Positions 1 to 9,950 of a stretch of 64,000 nt of DNA are shown piece after piece; position 1 is the first letter of the stretch, and every line of letters begins with the position of its first letter. Below the pieces are notes generated by a model. It did no database searches. It saw only the letters and a list, made by a program, of their open reading frames with translations, and was not told the origin of the DNA. Position numbers and translations under genes: made by a program. Source of the DNA: Myxococcales bacterium (lineage in GTDB: Bacteria; Myxococcota_A; UBA9042; UBA3505). The stretch spans positions 1 through 64,000 of the forward strand of contig PBVT01000085.1 in NCBI GenBank assembly GCA_002728755.1. The letters are read 5' to 3'.

Positions 1-174
1 TACTGGCACCCTGCCGGTGCAGAGGTGGTTCCGCCGAAAACAGGGCTGGGCTATACTGCGATCTCACTTTTCGTCTTGGGGCATCCTATGCGGGGAGTAG
101 TACAGGCGTAACGTCGGTCGATGTTACTATGCCCTACGTACAACTACTGGCGTGCCAAAAGGACTGAGCGCTTC

Positions 175-2466
175 ATGGCCAGAACATATTATTTCCTACT
201 CATACTATCGGTTTTCCTACTTCTAAGCTGCGGAGAGAATAGTAAGAGCTATGTGGGGGATGCCGATACCAGCGCGGACGCTACCGATGTCTCCGATAGT
301 GGTCCTGATGTTCCTGATGTGACGGACGTGCCCGACAGCAGCTCGGAGCCCGACACCATAACAGGCGTCGATCTCGGTCCTCCGCCGGAGCCCGTAATCT
401 GTCCGAACGCTTCGGATGAGAGCCCCGAAATCATAGTCTCACCGTTCTTACAGATGGCCTTGCCGGACTCCATCTGGATCGTCTGGGAGACGGCATCTGC
501 AGACGAGAGTCGCATTGACTGGGGTCCTAGCGAGGACCTCGGGTTTACAGTCTGTGGAACGGTGGCCAATAGCGCAGAAGATACCCGTATACATGAAGCA
601 CAGCTTACGGGTCTGGAGCCCAACACCCGCTACTATTATCGAGCGCAGACTGGCACCAGCCAGAGTGAGATCTACGACTTTATTACGCCGCCATTAGCCG
701 AATCTGAGCAGTCCTTTCGATTTGTTGCCATGAGCGACATCCAATTTGATTGGTCCAACCCCACCAAATACCAGGAGATCGTAGAAGAAGGGGTGATCGC
801 CTATATCGCCGACACCTACGGTCCCGATCTTCCGGCTGAGCTACACCTGGCTCTGATCCCCGGCGATCTGGTGGAGAATGGGTTGGTATACAGCCAATGG
901 GCGGACGACTTTTTCGGGCCCGGCGAAAAACTAATGGCCCATATTCCGTTCTATCCGGTCCCGGGAAATCACGAAAACGACAGCCAGTATTTCTTCGACT
1001 ATTTCCATCTGCCCGAAAACGGTACCCCCGATTATCTGGAGCATTGGTGGACGCACGACTATTCGAACGTGCGCTTTATCGGCCTTGATTCGAACTCCGG
1101 CTACCGTATCGAGGAGCAGTTGGATTGGTTGGATGGCGTCCTGGCGGAGACCTGTGATGCCGCGGCCATCGACTTCGTTTTTGCCCAACTTCATCACCCC
1201 CATAAATCGGAGCTGTGGATTGCGGGCGAGACCAGTTTTACCGGGGATGTAATCGAACGATTGGAGAACTTCAGCACGGACTGCGGAAAGCCCAGTATTC
1301 ACTTCTTTGGCCATACCCATGGCTATTCAAGAGGCCAATCCCGCGACCATAACCATCTCTGGGTGAATGTGGCTACGGCCGGTGGAAACATCGACTACTG
1401 GGGAGAATACGAGCAGCGGGATTACCCGGAATTCACCGTAAGCCAGGATGAGTACGGCTTTGTGGTCCTTACGGTTGAGGCGGGAGACGACCCACGCTTT
1501 GTTTTGCGCCGGATCAGTCGTGGAGATGGCGACGTGGTGCTCGATAATCAGATCAAAGATTCCGTCACCGTGCGGCGGTATAATGAGGGCCCGTCTACAC
1601 CGACGGGGTTGAGCCCAACAGGAAGCCAGGACTGCACCTTCTCTGTTGTATTGGAGGCTTCAACGTATAGCGATCCGGAGGGTGATCTTCACGGTGCCAG
1701 TCATTGGCAGGTGAGCCCGGATTGCGACAGCTTCGCCAGCCTGGCCTTTGAAAGTTGGAGACAGCACGAGAACTGGTATTTCGGGACCGACACCCAGGCG
1801 GGTGACGATCTAAGCAACGAGATCGTCACAGGGTTGGCGACAGGACAGAGTTATTGTTGGCGTGTTCGCTATCGTGACCGAAGTATGGGCTGGAGTAGCT
1901 GGTCTACTCCGCAGAGCTTTATGCTGCCGGCAAGCAACGGCTCAGGCAACCTGCTATTGAACCCGGGAGCCGAGGAAAACACCGACCATTGGACCCTCAC
2001 TGAAGGCTATCTGGAATCGTTGACCGATGGGGAATGCAATGGGGTTGCCCCCTTTGCAGGCGAACGTTACTTCGTGGTCGGTGGGATCTGCGAATCCGCC
2101 AGTTATGGTGAAGCCTACCAGCGCGTTGCCATTCCAGAGGATCAGCTGGCTGCGGTAGAGTCCGGTGGAGCAGTCGTCTCTTTTGGTGGCTATCTGGGCA
2201 ATTATAGTGGTCCAGATGAACCCTCGATCAAGGTGGTCTTCTACGATGAGGATTTGGTTTCGATCGGTGAAACAGAGCCTATGACTGTGGAGAAGATGGA
2301 GTGGTCGCTGTTTTTTACCAGCACCTGGGACTATATCCGAATCGTAGAGCCGATACCGGTCGCGACACGTAGCATCGATCTCGTTATAATGGGCACCCGC
2401 TACGCCGGAACGGACAACGACAGCTACTTCGACGATCTGGAGCTGTCGGTTCAGCACTGCAACTAA
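175..2466 (+). CDS. Secreted lipoprotein metallophosphoesterase with purple-acid-phosphatase-like N-terminal Fn3 domain
   Basis: ORF 121..2466; the ATG at 175 gives a lipoprotein signal (MARTYYFLLILSVFLLLSC), followed by a D-rich linker. Metallophosphoesterase motifs: GD(L)VENG, PGNHEND, FFGHTHGYSRG. Confidence 0.8.
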   Translation: MARTYYFLLILSVFLLLSCGENSKSYVGDADTSADATDVSDSGPDVPDVTDVPDSSSEPDTITGVDLGPPPEPVICPNASDESPEIIVSPFLQMALPDSIWIVWETASADESRIDWGPSEDLGFTVCGTVANSAEDTRIHEAQLTGLEPNTRYYYRAQTGTSQSEIYDFITPPLAESEQSFRFVAMSDIQFDWSNPTKYQEIVEEGVIAYIADTYGPDLPAELHLALIPGDLVENGLVYSQWADDFFGPGEKLMAHIPFYPVPGNHENDSQYFFDYFHLPENGTPDYLEHWWTHDYSNVRFIGLDSNSGYRIEEQLDWLDGVLAETCDAAAIDFVFAQLHHPHKSELWIAGETSFTGDVIERLENFSTDCGKPSIHFFGHTHGYSRGQSRDHNHLWVNVATAGGNIDYWGEYEQRDYPEFTVSQDEYGFVVLTVEAGDDPRFVLRRISRGDGDVVLDNQIKDSVTVRRYNEGPSTPTGLSPTGSQDCTFSVVLEASTYSDPEGDLHGASHWQVSPDCDSFASLAFESWRQHENWYFGTDTQAGDDLSNEIVTGLATGQSYCWRVRYRDRSMGWSSWSTPQSFMLPASNGSGNLLLNPGAEENTDHWTLTEGYLESLTDGECNGVAPFAGERYFVVGGICESASYGEAYQRVAIPEDQLAAVESGGAVVSFGGYLGNYSGPDEPSIKVVFYDEDLVSIGETEPMTVEKMEWSLFFTSTWDYIRIVEPIPVATRSIDLVIMGTRYAGTDNDSYFDDLELSVQHCN

Positions 2467-3803
2467 TGGAGAAGGAAAACACCATGCGATTACTGTCCTA
2501 TCTCATGGTTGTGGCTTTACTTTTCGCCTGCGGATGTGGGGCTGAGTCGGGAAGCGATGAGGAATCGTGTTTTCATATGCACGAGTCGTTTATGGTTCAA
2601 GATACGGACGGTGACGGTGTCCCGGAGTTAAGCAATACGAAGACCTACACCTATGACGAACATGGCAACACTACGGTCTATGTTTTTGCGTCTGACGACG
2701 ATTTTGATGGTGATGTAGATAATACCGTGACCCGAAGCTATGAGTTCGACGAAAACGGTAACAACACAGCGTTTTTGACGGAACGTGACGATGGCGCCGA
2801 CGGTATCGTGAACCTGAAGCTGTTAGAGACCTGGGCTTATAACGAGGACGGAAACCTCACCGAAGCTACCAACCAGGAGGATCTGGAAGGAGATGGCGTC
2901 TGGGATGACAGTGAAATTACAACGAACACCTACGACTCCGATGGAAGGCTCATTGAGGAGGTGTTTTTGGTTGAGAAGGTTACAAGTGACCAGGGTAGTT
3001 ACCGAAAGACGACCAAACACACCTATGATGACGCGGGCAATCGTACGGAGATGTACGAGGAATTGGATCAGGAATTGGATGGAACCATCGATTCGAACAA
3101 GCTCCTGACCTATACCTATGATGATGCGGGGAACCTCGTTGAATCGATAGCTGTCCAGGACGTGGATATGAATGGCACCATCGATGGTCGGTTGGTCACG
3201 ACCTATAGCTATGATGCCGATGGAAACGAAATGGAGTCCTTAGCCGTCGGGGACGCCGATATGGATGGCACCACGGATCTTCAGAAGCTCGTCACAAAAT
3301 CTTATGACGAGGATGGTAATCTGACGGAAGTTGTTACCAAAAATGACAACGACGGGAATGGGGAATGGGATAGCACTTTTGTGAAATCCATGTCTTATGA
3401 CGCGCAGGGACGGGTCATCGAAGAGTACTTGGGACAGGACTTTGACGGAGACGAATCCATGGATCACACGGAGACGACTTCGTTTACATTTAATGAGTAC
3501 GGAGAGCACTCCGAGGTATACCTTCGACTCGATCGTGATGGGGATGGGGTTATCGATTCGTACCAGATCACCACCGTAGACTTTAATGACGACGGGAAGA
3601 TTACCCAGACGAAGCTGGAAAAATTGAATGAGCTGAATGGGGAGCCGTACGAAACCGTTCTTTCCACTGGTACCTACGACGAGAAGGGCAATCGGGTAGA
3701 GGAGACCTTTGGATGGGATTGGGACGGCGACGGTGTCATGAACCTTACAACGAACACCACCCTACAATGGGTCCCCTGCCACGGTAACGGGCCAACATCG
3801 TGA
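2466..3803 (+). CDS. Lipoprotein with alternating YD-like (YDxxGN) and calcium-loop-like (DxDGDGxxD) repeats
   Basis: ORF 445 aa; lipobox LLFACGCG; about 12 YD-like motifs alternating with Dx[DN]xDG motifs. Confidence 0.7.
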   Translation: MEKENTMRLLSYLMVVALLFACGCGAESGSDEESCFHMHESFMVQDTDGDGVPELSNTKTYTYDEHGNTTVYVFASDDDFDGDVDNTVTRSYEFDENGNNTAFLTERDDGADGIVNLKLLETWAYNEDGNLTEATNQEDLEGDGVWDDSEITTNTYDSDGRLIEEVFLVEKVTSDQGSYRKTTKHTYDDAGNRTEMYEELDQELDGTIDSNKLLTYTYDDAGNLVESIAVQDVDMNGTIDGRLVTTYSYDADGNEMESLAVGDADMDGTTDLQKLVTKSYDEDGNLTEVVTKNDNDGNGEWDSTFVKSMSYDAQGRVIEEYLGQDFDGDESMDHTETTSFTFNEYGEHSEVYLRLDRDGDGVIDSYQITTVDFNDDGKITQTKLEKLNELNGEPYETVLSTGTYDEKGNRVEETFGWDWDGDGVMNLTTNTTLQWVPCHGNGPTS

Positions 3804-3847
3804 GAGAGGCCTGTTATCGAAAGCGCTGAATATAGCTGAACGGGGGG

Positions 3848-4504
3848 TTAGGGCGTCGTGTAATGAGGCGCGAAGGCGCTCCAGACCGTCATCGCGGCCG
3901 TGGTAAGTTCGGCCTGTGTGTAGCGTTCCAGGTCCGCACGCGTTCGAACGGAGACGCTGCCGAACTTATGGGTAACCGCCAATTGGAACTGTTTCTTTTC
4001 GTCCGCGTGATGAAGTTCCAGTCGGTGGATATAGATACGACTCTTTCCCCCGTTATCAGTCTCTTTTTCCTGGTAGCTGCGACCATAGAGCCGAACAACC
4101 GGTGCGCCGCTCGCCTCGATAGACTCCATTTCGAAGACGCCTTGGGGATCTTGCCGGTAGCGAGAGCCAAACCGGCTCTCAAAGACCTTCTCCCAGTGTG
4201 AGGTATTGCTTATGGGCTGACAGGGTATGGGGCAGTTGCCAGCTAAGATGGCGACCTCTAAGGATACTCCGTTTTCGTTGGGTCGTTTGGATTCGTAACG
4301 AATCGTGACCCCCAGATCTTTGTCGATTCGTGGTGGTAATACCTGAACGAAACCTTCCACCGTCGTTTCCGACAACACTTTGATCTGGCTATCGCTAAAG
4401 CGTGCTTCGGCGGGGGGATTACCCTGCTTCGAAGGCGTTTTCTTACCGCCACATGCGTTGAGCCCTATACAGATCAGGGCGAATAGTAGCCATCGCTTGA
4501 ACAT
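3848..4504 (-). CDS. Hypothetical lipoprotein
   Basis: ORF 3848..4561; internal start MFKRWLLFALICIGLNACGG gives a lipobox. Confidence 0.55.
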   Translation of the reverse strand: MFKRWLLFALICIGLNACGGKKTPSKQGNPPAEARFSDSQIKVLSETTVEGFVQVLPPRIDKDLGVTIRYESKRPNENGVSLEVAILAGNCPIPCQPISNTSHWEKVFESRFGSRYRQDPQGVFEMESIEASGAPVVRLYGRSYQEKETDNGGKSRIYIHRLELHHADEKKQFQLAVTHKFGSVSVRTRADLERYTQAELTTAAMTVWSAFAPHYTTP

Positions 4505-4557
4505 GGTTTCCTCGGGCTTGTTTCGCGGGACCACCTTGGCCCAGAAGAATCGGGGGG

Positions 4558-5478
4558 TCAACTGCAGTCGATCTCGGTGACCAGCACCTGGGACGCCAGG
4601 GTTTCGGCCCGCTCTTTCGTAAAGACAGCTACACCCAGTTGTTCCGCATTGGCACAGCCGGCACCAACGGCGGCCCGTATCAAGCTTTCGTTGTCTGCGT
4701 CGCGGTTGGCGAGCCAGCCCGCGAGTAGGCTGTCTCCACTCCCAACGCTATTACGGACTTCGATTTCGGCTGGAATGGCCCGGTAGACGCGGCCCTCGAT
4801 ACAGAAGAACGCGGCTCCACTGCCTGCCGTCACGGCGCAGGCCGATACACCATGGTTGTGGCTAAGATCGAGCAGGGCGTTGGCGTATTCTTTTTCACTC
4901 GAGGGGCTCTTTCCGAAGGTCGCGATGAATTCCGTACGGTTCACCTTTACCAGATCGGGTCGCGCGGAAAGGGCAGACTCAAGGGCTGGCCCAACGGCAT
5001 CGAGAACCAGACATGTTACGGATGGGCGTAGGGCCTGGGCTATACGTCCATAGATATTGGTGGGTAGCCCCGGAGGAAGGCTGCCAGCCAGAACCACGGT
5101 ATCTGGCTGCAGTTGCTTTACTCGTTCTTCGATCTGCTCCACCAGACCGTTTGCCTGGTCGGTCGACCAGCTCGGACCCTTCTCATAATAGCTGTTGTGG
5201 GAGCCCTCGGGGTCGACCAGGACAAAGCCGACCCTGGGCGTAATACCCAGATTGATGACCCCATAGTTTACGTCCGTTGCGTGGCGTGGGGTTTTATCGT
5301 CACCAGGAATCAGACCCAGCCCATCGTGCCCCAGATTAGCAAGAGCACGTACGACATTGATCCCTTTACCGGTGAGCTGGCGTACGCCGGCGTCCAGTCG
5401 TTGACTCCCCGTTGAGCCGATAGCCGGTACGGGGAACGTCGTCTCCCACATCGGATTGGGTGTGAGCGTTACAACCAT
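4558..5478 (-). CDS. PfkB-family hexose kinase (1-phosphofructokinase-like)
   Basis: N-terminal VVTLTPNPMWETTF, GKGINVVRALANLG and C-terminal NSVGSGDSLLAGW motifs. Confidence 0.8.
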   Translation of the reverse strand: MVVTLTPNPMWETTFPVPAIGSTGSQRLDAGVRQLTGKGINVVRALANLGHDGLGLIPGDDKTPRHATDVNYGVINLGITPRVGFVLVDPEGSHNSYYEKGPSWSTDQANGLVEQIEERVKQLQPDTVVLAGSLPPGLPTNIYGRIAQALRPSVTCLVLDAVGPALESALSARPDLVKVNRTEFIATFGKSPSSEKEYANALLDLSHNHGVSACAVTAGSGAAFFCIEGRVYRAIPAEIEVRNSVGSGDSLLAGWLANRDADNESLIRAAVGAGCANAEQLGVAVFTKERAETLASQVLVTEIDCS

Positions 5479-5490
5479 TTGAATGGGGGT

Positions 5491-6912
5491 TTAGAACGTG
5501 AAGTACGCGCTTCGGTTCCGGAACCGATCCAGGATTTTTCGAAGCCCCTCAACGTCGATACTGCTACCGGAATCAATGATGCGCGCCAGTTGTCGCTCCA
5601 TTCGGTCGAGGAGAACCATACGAAGCTGGATTTCGTAGCGTTCGGCTCGTTCACGAATAAGTGGTGTAATGTCGATGGAGGCGATCTCCGTAAGCGGTAC
5701 AGCCTGTGCATCGGATGCACCATCCAACAGAATTGCGCGACCCTTGGTTCCATCCATATCGAGTTCCTGGGCGATTTGGCGAATCAGGCGGCCAGTTCCG
5801 TAATTGGTCTTACTCTTTCGCTTCGCCGGCTCGATCCAGAAGGTTTGGACCAGATCTTTCACCGCACCCTTATTCTCCCATCGGCTTTCCATGGCCTTAA
5901 GTAACGCGTCGGTACTCAGGAATTCACTCGCCAGGAAATTCACCTCGACCACCAGTCGTTCCAGCCCAGCGATCTCTGCAAAGATCTCGGTGAGGAAGAA
6001 CTTGGGACGGGCAAGAGTATCTAGAGAGTATTCGATCTTATAACTGACGAACTCTTTCACGATGGGAATATACTCGCTTAGGACGCCGCGAACAGCTGTG
6101 TCGTATTCAAATAAGACCGCAAGGTAGTCGTCTTTATTGCTGTTTTTGGCTTCTCGAAGAGCGTTGGTTTTTTCTTCACGAGCCGCCTTGGCTACAACGA
6201 TCTTTCCGTGGAAACCGCGAGTCTCTTCAGCAAAGCTGCGCACGATGCCAACATTCGTTGTCATCAGAAGCATGTTCGCGATTCCTTTTTTGATAACTTC
6301 GGTTGCGTTCGCCCCTTCGGCCTGTGCGCCTTTCAGGGTCGTATCCGCGACTCCGCGTATCCACCGTAGGTTGGGTGTACCGTCGAGCTCTTTTTCGGCG
6401 AGCTTGAGTTGAAGAATCTCAAGCTGCTTCAACGCGGTGTTCGGGGTGCGTTTGATGTTTTCGTCGGCCTTGGAGATAGCCAGCACTACTTTGCCCAGCT
6501 TGGTGCCCAATTCCGGGTTTTGATCGGGGGTAATACGCTGTTGGACCATTTTATCGTAGGCCAACTGGGCGTTTTGCGTACGAATATTTTCCAGGCTACG
6601 CAGCTTGAAGGACTTCCCGCTGACGATACCCGCGCCAAAAGCCACGATCGTTAGAACGGCGATACCGATGATTACGGATATTCTGGACTTCTTCCCCATA
6701 CCCATCGATTCGTCCAGATCCATATTTCCCACCGCAAATTGGCTGGTAATTCGTGCGTCAGGTCGTGGGGGTTGTTGTACCTGGTCCGCGGATACCGGGG
6801 CCGCAGTGGGCGCAGTCCCACCTCTGCTCGCTTCAAGTTCGGCGAGTTTCTTGTGGAGGCCTAACCTGGCTTTTAGATCGACGGTCTCTTTTCCACCGTT
6901 TTCTTCACTCAT
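5491..6912 (-). CDS. Hypothetical single-TM protein with helical extracytoplasmic region
   Basis: 473-aa ORF with one hydrophobic segment (ISVIIGIAVLTIVAFGAGIVSG). Confidence 0.6.
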   Translation of the reverse strand: MSEENGGKETVDLKARLGLHKKLAELEASRGGTAPTAAPVSADQVQQPPRPDARITSQFAVGNMDLDESMGMGKKSRISVIIGIAVLTIVAFGAGIVSGKSFKLRSLENIRTQNAQLAYDKMVQQRITPDQNPELGTKLGKVVLAISKADENIKRTPNTALKQLEILQLKLAEKELDGTPNLRWIRGVADTTLKGAQAEGANATEVIKKGIANMLLMTTNVGIVRSFAEETRGFHGKIVVAKAAREEKTNALREAKNSNKDDYLAVLFEYDTAVRGVLSEYIPIVKEFVSYKIEYSLDTLARPKFFLTEIFAEIAGLERLVVEVNFLASEFLSTDALLKAMESRWENKGAVKDLVQTFWIEPAKRKSKTNYGTGRLIRQIAQELDMDGTKGRAILLDGASDAQAVPLTEIASIDITPLIRERAERYEIQLRMVLLDRMERQLARIIDSGSSIDVEGLRKILDRFRNRSAYFTF

Positions 6913-7060
6913 GGGTGTCGATTTCCTCCCGCACTACTCTGCTGGACAGAGTAGATTCAAACCAAACGATCATAGGAGGGTATGGCATCTGGGTCAATCT
7001 CCGATTGGAAGTACTGATAGACACCTTCCTCGGTTGTCGAACGCGCCATGGAATACACGC

Positions 7061-8197
7061 CTAGAATGTCCAAAGCATGGAGGCGCTTGACGGGCTAATG
7101 AAAAGACTGGTGCGAAGCTTTTCCGAGGTGTCGGGCGAGCCAACAACCCACCACGCCAGGCTTCCTAAAATTACAGCGCTGGATATTCCATATAGGATTG
7201 TTGCGGTGGTCATCTTTTGCTCGCCGCGAGCATGGAGCTCAAAGGCATGAAATTGGCTTTGTACCGTTTGACCCGTCTTCGGGTCGATGGCCTGACCGGC
7301 CTTCGTGAGATCGTTATCGGCACTGTTATGAACCAGAGTTGCACCCACCAATCCAAGTATACCGACGGACCCACCGAGAACGGCCCATTTTCGAGTTTTG
7401 CTGCGCGGGGTAAGGCGAGCCTCTTTGGGAACACCCACGATAATGGCTTCCTCGGTGTCGGCAGTGATGGTCACCGTTTGGCTTAGAAGCGCTACATGTC
7501 CCATAGTAATCGTGAGTTGGTAGCTTCCTGGTATGAGACGCCATCCTTGCTCCGGCGGTGGACCAACATCCGTCCCATTGAGCTGTACCTTGGATTCTTC
7601 GGGGATGTTGCGAACCACCAGGTCACCGCCTGGCAGATCGATTGCAATGGTTTGGTTTGTGTTGGGAGCAACCAGAACATCCTGCATAGTTCGGCTATTT
7701 TCGTATCGTAATTCTATGGTCTGGGTACCGGCGATGGACGGTACGCCTTTTCGGGCGTGTTGTTTTTCTAAAAGGACACCATTCAACCAGATCTTTGCTA
7801 GCGGGGTGCGGGTATAGACCCTTACATTCACGGTTTGGGCGGTTGCCCGCATACGCGTAAGTACCGATTGAAATTCTCGACGGTCGCGTCGCGACAAGGT
7901 TTCGTCTTCGAGTAGGGTCAGAATTGTGGCGATACCTTTGGCTTGATCGCCAATCTTATAGACACACCAGGCCCGAAATACGGTGTAAGCAGGTAGGGCG
8001 TTGAGGTTTTCAGCTTTGGAGATCTCTTCGACGGCAGCTTCGTAATTTCCTGCACGATAGAGTTTTCTGGCGGACTCGTAATACGAGAATGCGGCATCGG
8101 TGTCCGAGCCCGGCCGAGCCTCGGCCCCCGAACAGATTATGATGGCGCAGACCATAACGGAGATGCGCACGAGTGTTTTTAGAAGAGCCCGGTTCAT
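7061..8197 (-). CDS. PEGA-domain protein with N-terminal TPR-like region
   Basis: Signal peptide, YYESARKLYRAGNYEAAVEEISKAENL (TPR-like), DLVVRNIPEESKVQLNGTDVGPPPEQGWRLIPGSYQLTI (PEGA). Its start overlaps the end of the upstream kinase gene. Confidence 0.7.
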   Translation of the reverse strand: MNRALLKTLVRISVMVCAIIICSGAEARPGSDTDAAFSYYESARKLYRAGNYEAAVEEISKAENLNALPAYTVFRAWCVYKIGDQAKGIATILTLLEDETLSRRDRREFQSVLTRMRATAQTVNVRVYTRTPLAKIWLNGVLLEKQHARKGVPSIAGTQTIELRYENSRTMQDVLVAPNTNQTIAIDLPGGDLVVRNIPEESKVQLNGTDVGPPPEQGWRLIPGSYQLTITMGHVALLSQTVTITADTEEAIIVGVPKEARLTPRSKTRKWAVLGGSVGILGLVGATLVHNSADNDLTKAGQAIDPKTGQTVQSQFHAFELHARGEQKMTTATILYGISSAVILGSLAWWVVGSPDTSEKLRTSLFISPSSASMLWTF

Positions 8198-9903
8198 TAT
8201 TCTAGGTTCGTCATATCGGGTCGAAGAGAAAACCGCAGTACATCGGCCTTCTGAATGGTGAGAGTTTTATGGAGGGTTTTATAATCCGGTCGGGATACAG
8301 AAATGCGGTATTTAGCCGGGGTGAGTGAGAGAGTTTTCGGTGTCCTGAAACGATGTGTTCTTTTGTCCTCTGATGAGAGGTTTTGCAACCGAACTCTCGC
8401 TTTACTGGGCTTGGACTGAAAGGTGACCTCAACCTCTTTTACCACATCATTCGGAGGCAAAGGTGGTGCGGTTTTGGCGATTATCTGCTGCTCCACTGGA
8501 GCGGGCTCGGTCGTTGCGGGTTCTGTCTCTTCGGCCGTTTCGGGTTCTGCCTCTTCGGCCGTTTCGGTGTCTTGCGAGCCCGTATCTACAGACGTTATGT
8601 CTGGTTTGGAGACAAGCTCTGAGTTTGGATCAGAGCGAGAGGTGAACCGTACGAGAACGACTCCAACAAGCAGGGCCACAACGCCCAGAGCTACGAGAAG
8701 TCGATACGCTCTTCGTTGTGATGAAACCGGGTCGTTGGCTTTGGGCATAATTCGGGTTGGAGGTTCGGTTTCGGGCATTCGAAGGGTGGATCGGATCGGT
8801 CGTTCTGTAATCGGTTCGTCGGAATCCATGGTCGGCAGATCCAGGGTGGGTACCTGCTGGTCCGTAGAACGTCGGAATGATTCCTCATCGCTGGGATCCA
8901 TGATCTCGGCCGTGGTGCCGAGGTCGTCCCGGTCCTGTGGCCTGGGATTCAGACTATCCATGAGAATGTCGTCGAGTCGGTCGATTACAGCTTCCGCTCC
9001 ACGGGGCCTCTGGAGGGGTTGTTTCCGCAGGAGGCTCATAATGAGATCTGCGAGCTCTTTCGGGACATCTGGGCGCGACAGCGGCGGGGGCTCTTGTTTC
9101 ATATGAGCTAGAATCGTTTCCACCGCGCTATCGCCTCGGAAGGGGCGTTTACCTTCCAGACATTCGTACATCAATACGCCCAATGCGTAGAGATCGCTTT
9201 GGGAGCTTGTGTGGTGGGCCGCTTGTTCAGGGGATAGATATTCCGGAGTACCAATGATCAGACCCTTTCGAGTTAACGCGGTCTTACGGGGGCCGAATTC
9301 CTCATGGTCGATGGGTTTTGCGATTCCGAAATCAAGGACGGTAACGAAATCACTGGTGCCCTCTCGATCAGACAACATGATATTGGCAGGCTTAAGGTCT
9401 CGATGAATCACACCACGCCCATGGGCGGCAGAAAGTCCCGCTGCAACCTGCCTGGCGATGTGAATGGTTCCTTCAATCGACAAGGTGTGCTCGGTTTTTA
9501 GGCGCCCTTTCAGAGTAACCCCTTCGATGTATTCCATAACCAGATAGGCTCCGAATTCATCGTGCACGCCATAATCGTGGACACGCACAATATTCGGGTG
9601 CTGCATCTGACTGAGCACCATGGCTTCTCGACGAAAGCGTTTGAGCTGGGTGGTAGCGTCTTCACCCGTTGTCGTTACGAGCTTTATGGCTACTGGCTGG
9701 TGCAGGCGGGTATGTTCACCGAACCACACGGTTCCCATGCCACCTTCGCCGATCTTGACCAGTATGCGGTAACTGTCACTAACCTGCGAGATGGTCGTCA
9801 CCGGAATACCGGTGGAGGTTAGCTCCTCCGGTAGAGTGGGGGTCTCGTCCGTCGGACACTGCCTCTGGTACCCCCGATACCCGCACGCCGGACACACTCT
9901 CAT
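8197..9903 (-). CDS. Serine/threonine protein kinase with C-terminal PEGA-like domain
   Basis: Kinase motifs GEGGMGTVW, VAIKLV, HRDLKPANIM, DFGIA; TM segment; PEGA-like C-terminus. Confidence 0.9.
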   Translation of the reverse strand: MRVCPACGYRGYQRQCPTDETPTLPEELTSTGIPVTTISQVSDSYRILVKIGEGGMGTVWFGEHTRLHQPVAIKLVTTTGEDATTQLKRFRREAMVLSQMQHPNIVRVHDYGVHDEFGAYLVMEYIEGVTLKGRLKTEHTLSIEGTIHIARQVAAGLSAAHGRGVIHRDLKPANIMLSDREGTSDFVTVLDFGIAKPIDHEEFGPRKTALTRKGLIIGTPEYLSPEQAAHHTSSQSDLYALGVLMYECLEGKRPFRGDSAVETILAHMKQEPPPLSRPDVPKELADLIMSLLRKQPLQRPRGAEAVIDRLDDILMDSLNPRPQDRDDLGTTAEIMDPSDEESFRRSTDQQVPTLDLPTMDSDEPITERPIRSTLRMPETEPPTRIMPKANDPVSSQRRAYRLLVALGVVALLVGVVLVRFTSRSDPNSELVSKPDITSVDTGSQDTETAEEAEPETAEETEPATTEPAPVEQQIIAKTAPPLPPNDVVKEVEVTFQSKPSKARVRLQNLSSEDKRTHRFRTPKTLSLTPAKYRISVSRPDYKTLHKTLTIQKADVLRFSLRPDMTNLE

Positions 9904-9950
9904 GCACTAAGAGTATCGCGAACCGTGGGGAGTCGTCCAGCGGCCTCTGT

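Noticed and set aside
3-25. Short hairpin GCACC-CTGCC-GGTGC near the window start
   Set aside because: Only a 5-bp stem, no T-tract, and upstream context is missing; insufficient for a terminator or riboswitch call.
249-626. Antisense ORF and many similar shadow ORFs (e.g. 931..1320, 1954..2457, 12642..13145, 35804..36367)
   Set aside because: They lie opposite well-supported CDSs, lack recognisable domains and have compositions expected of antisense reading.
2466-3803. Rhs/YD-repeat toxin
   Set aside because: The YD-like motifs are interrupted by Ca-loop motifs and there is no Rhs core (DPxGxxR...) or variable toxin C-terminus; a secreted repeat lipoprotein fits better.
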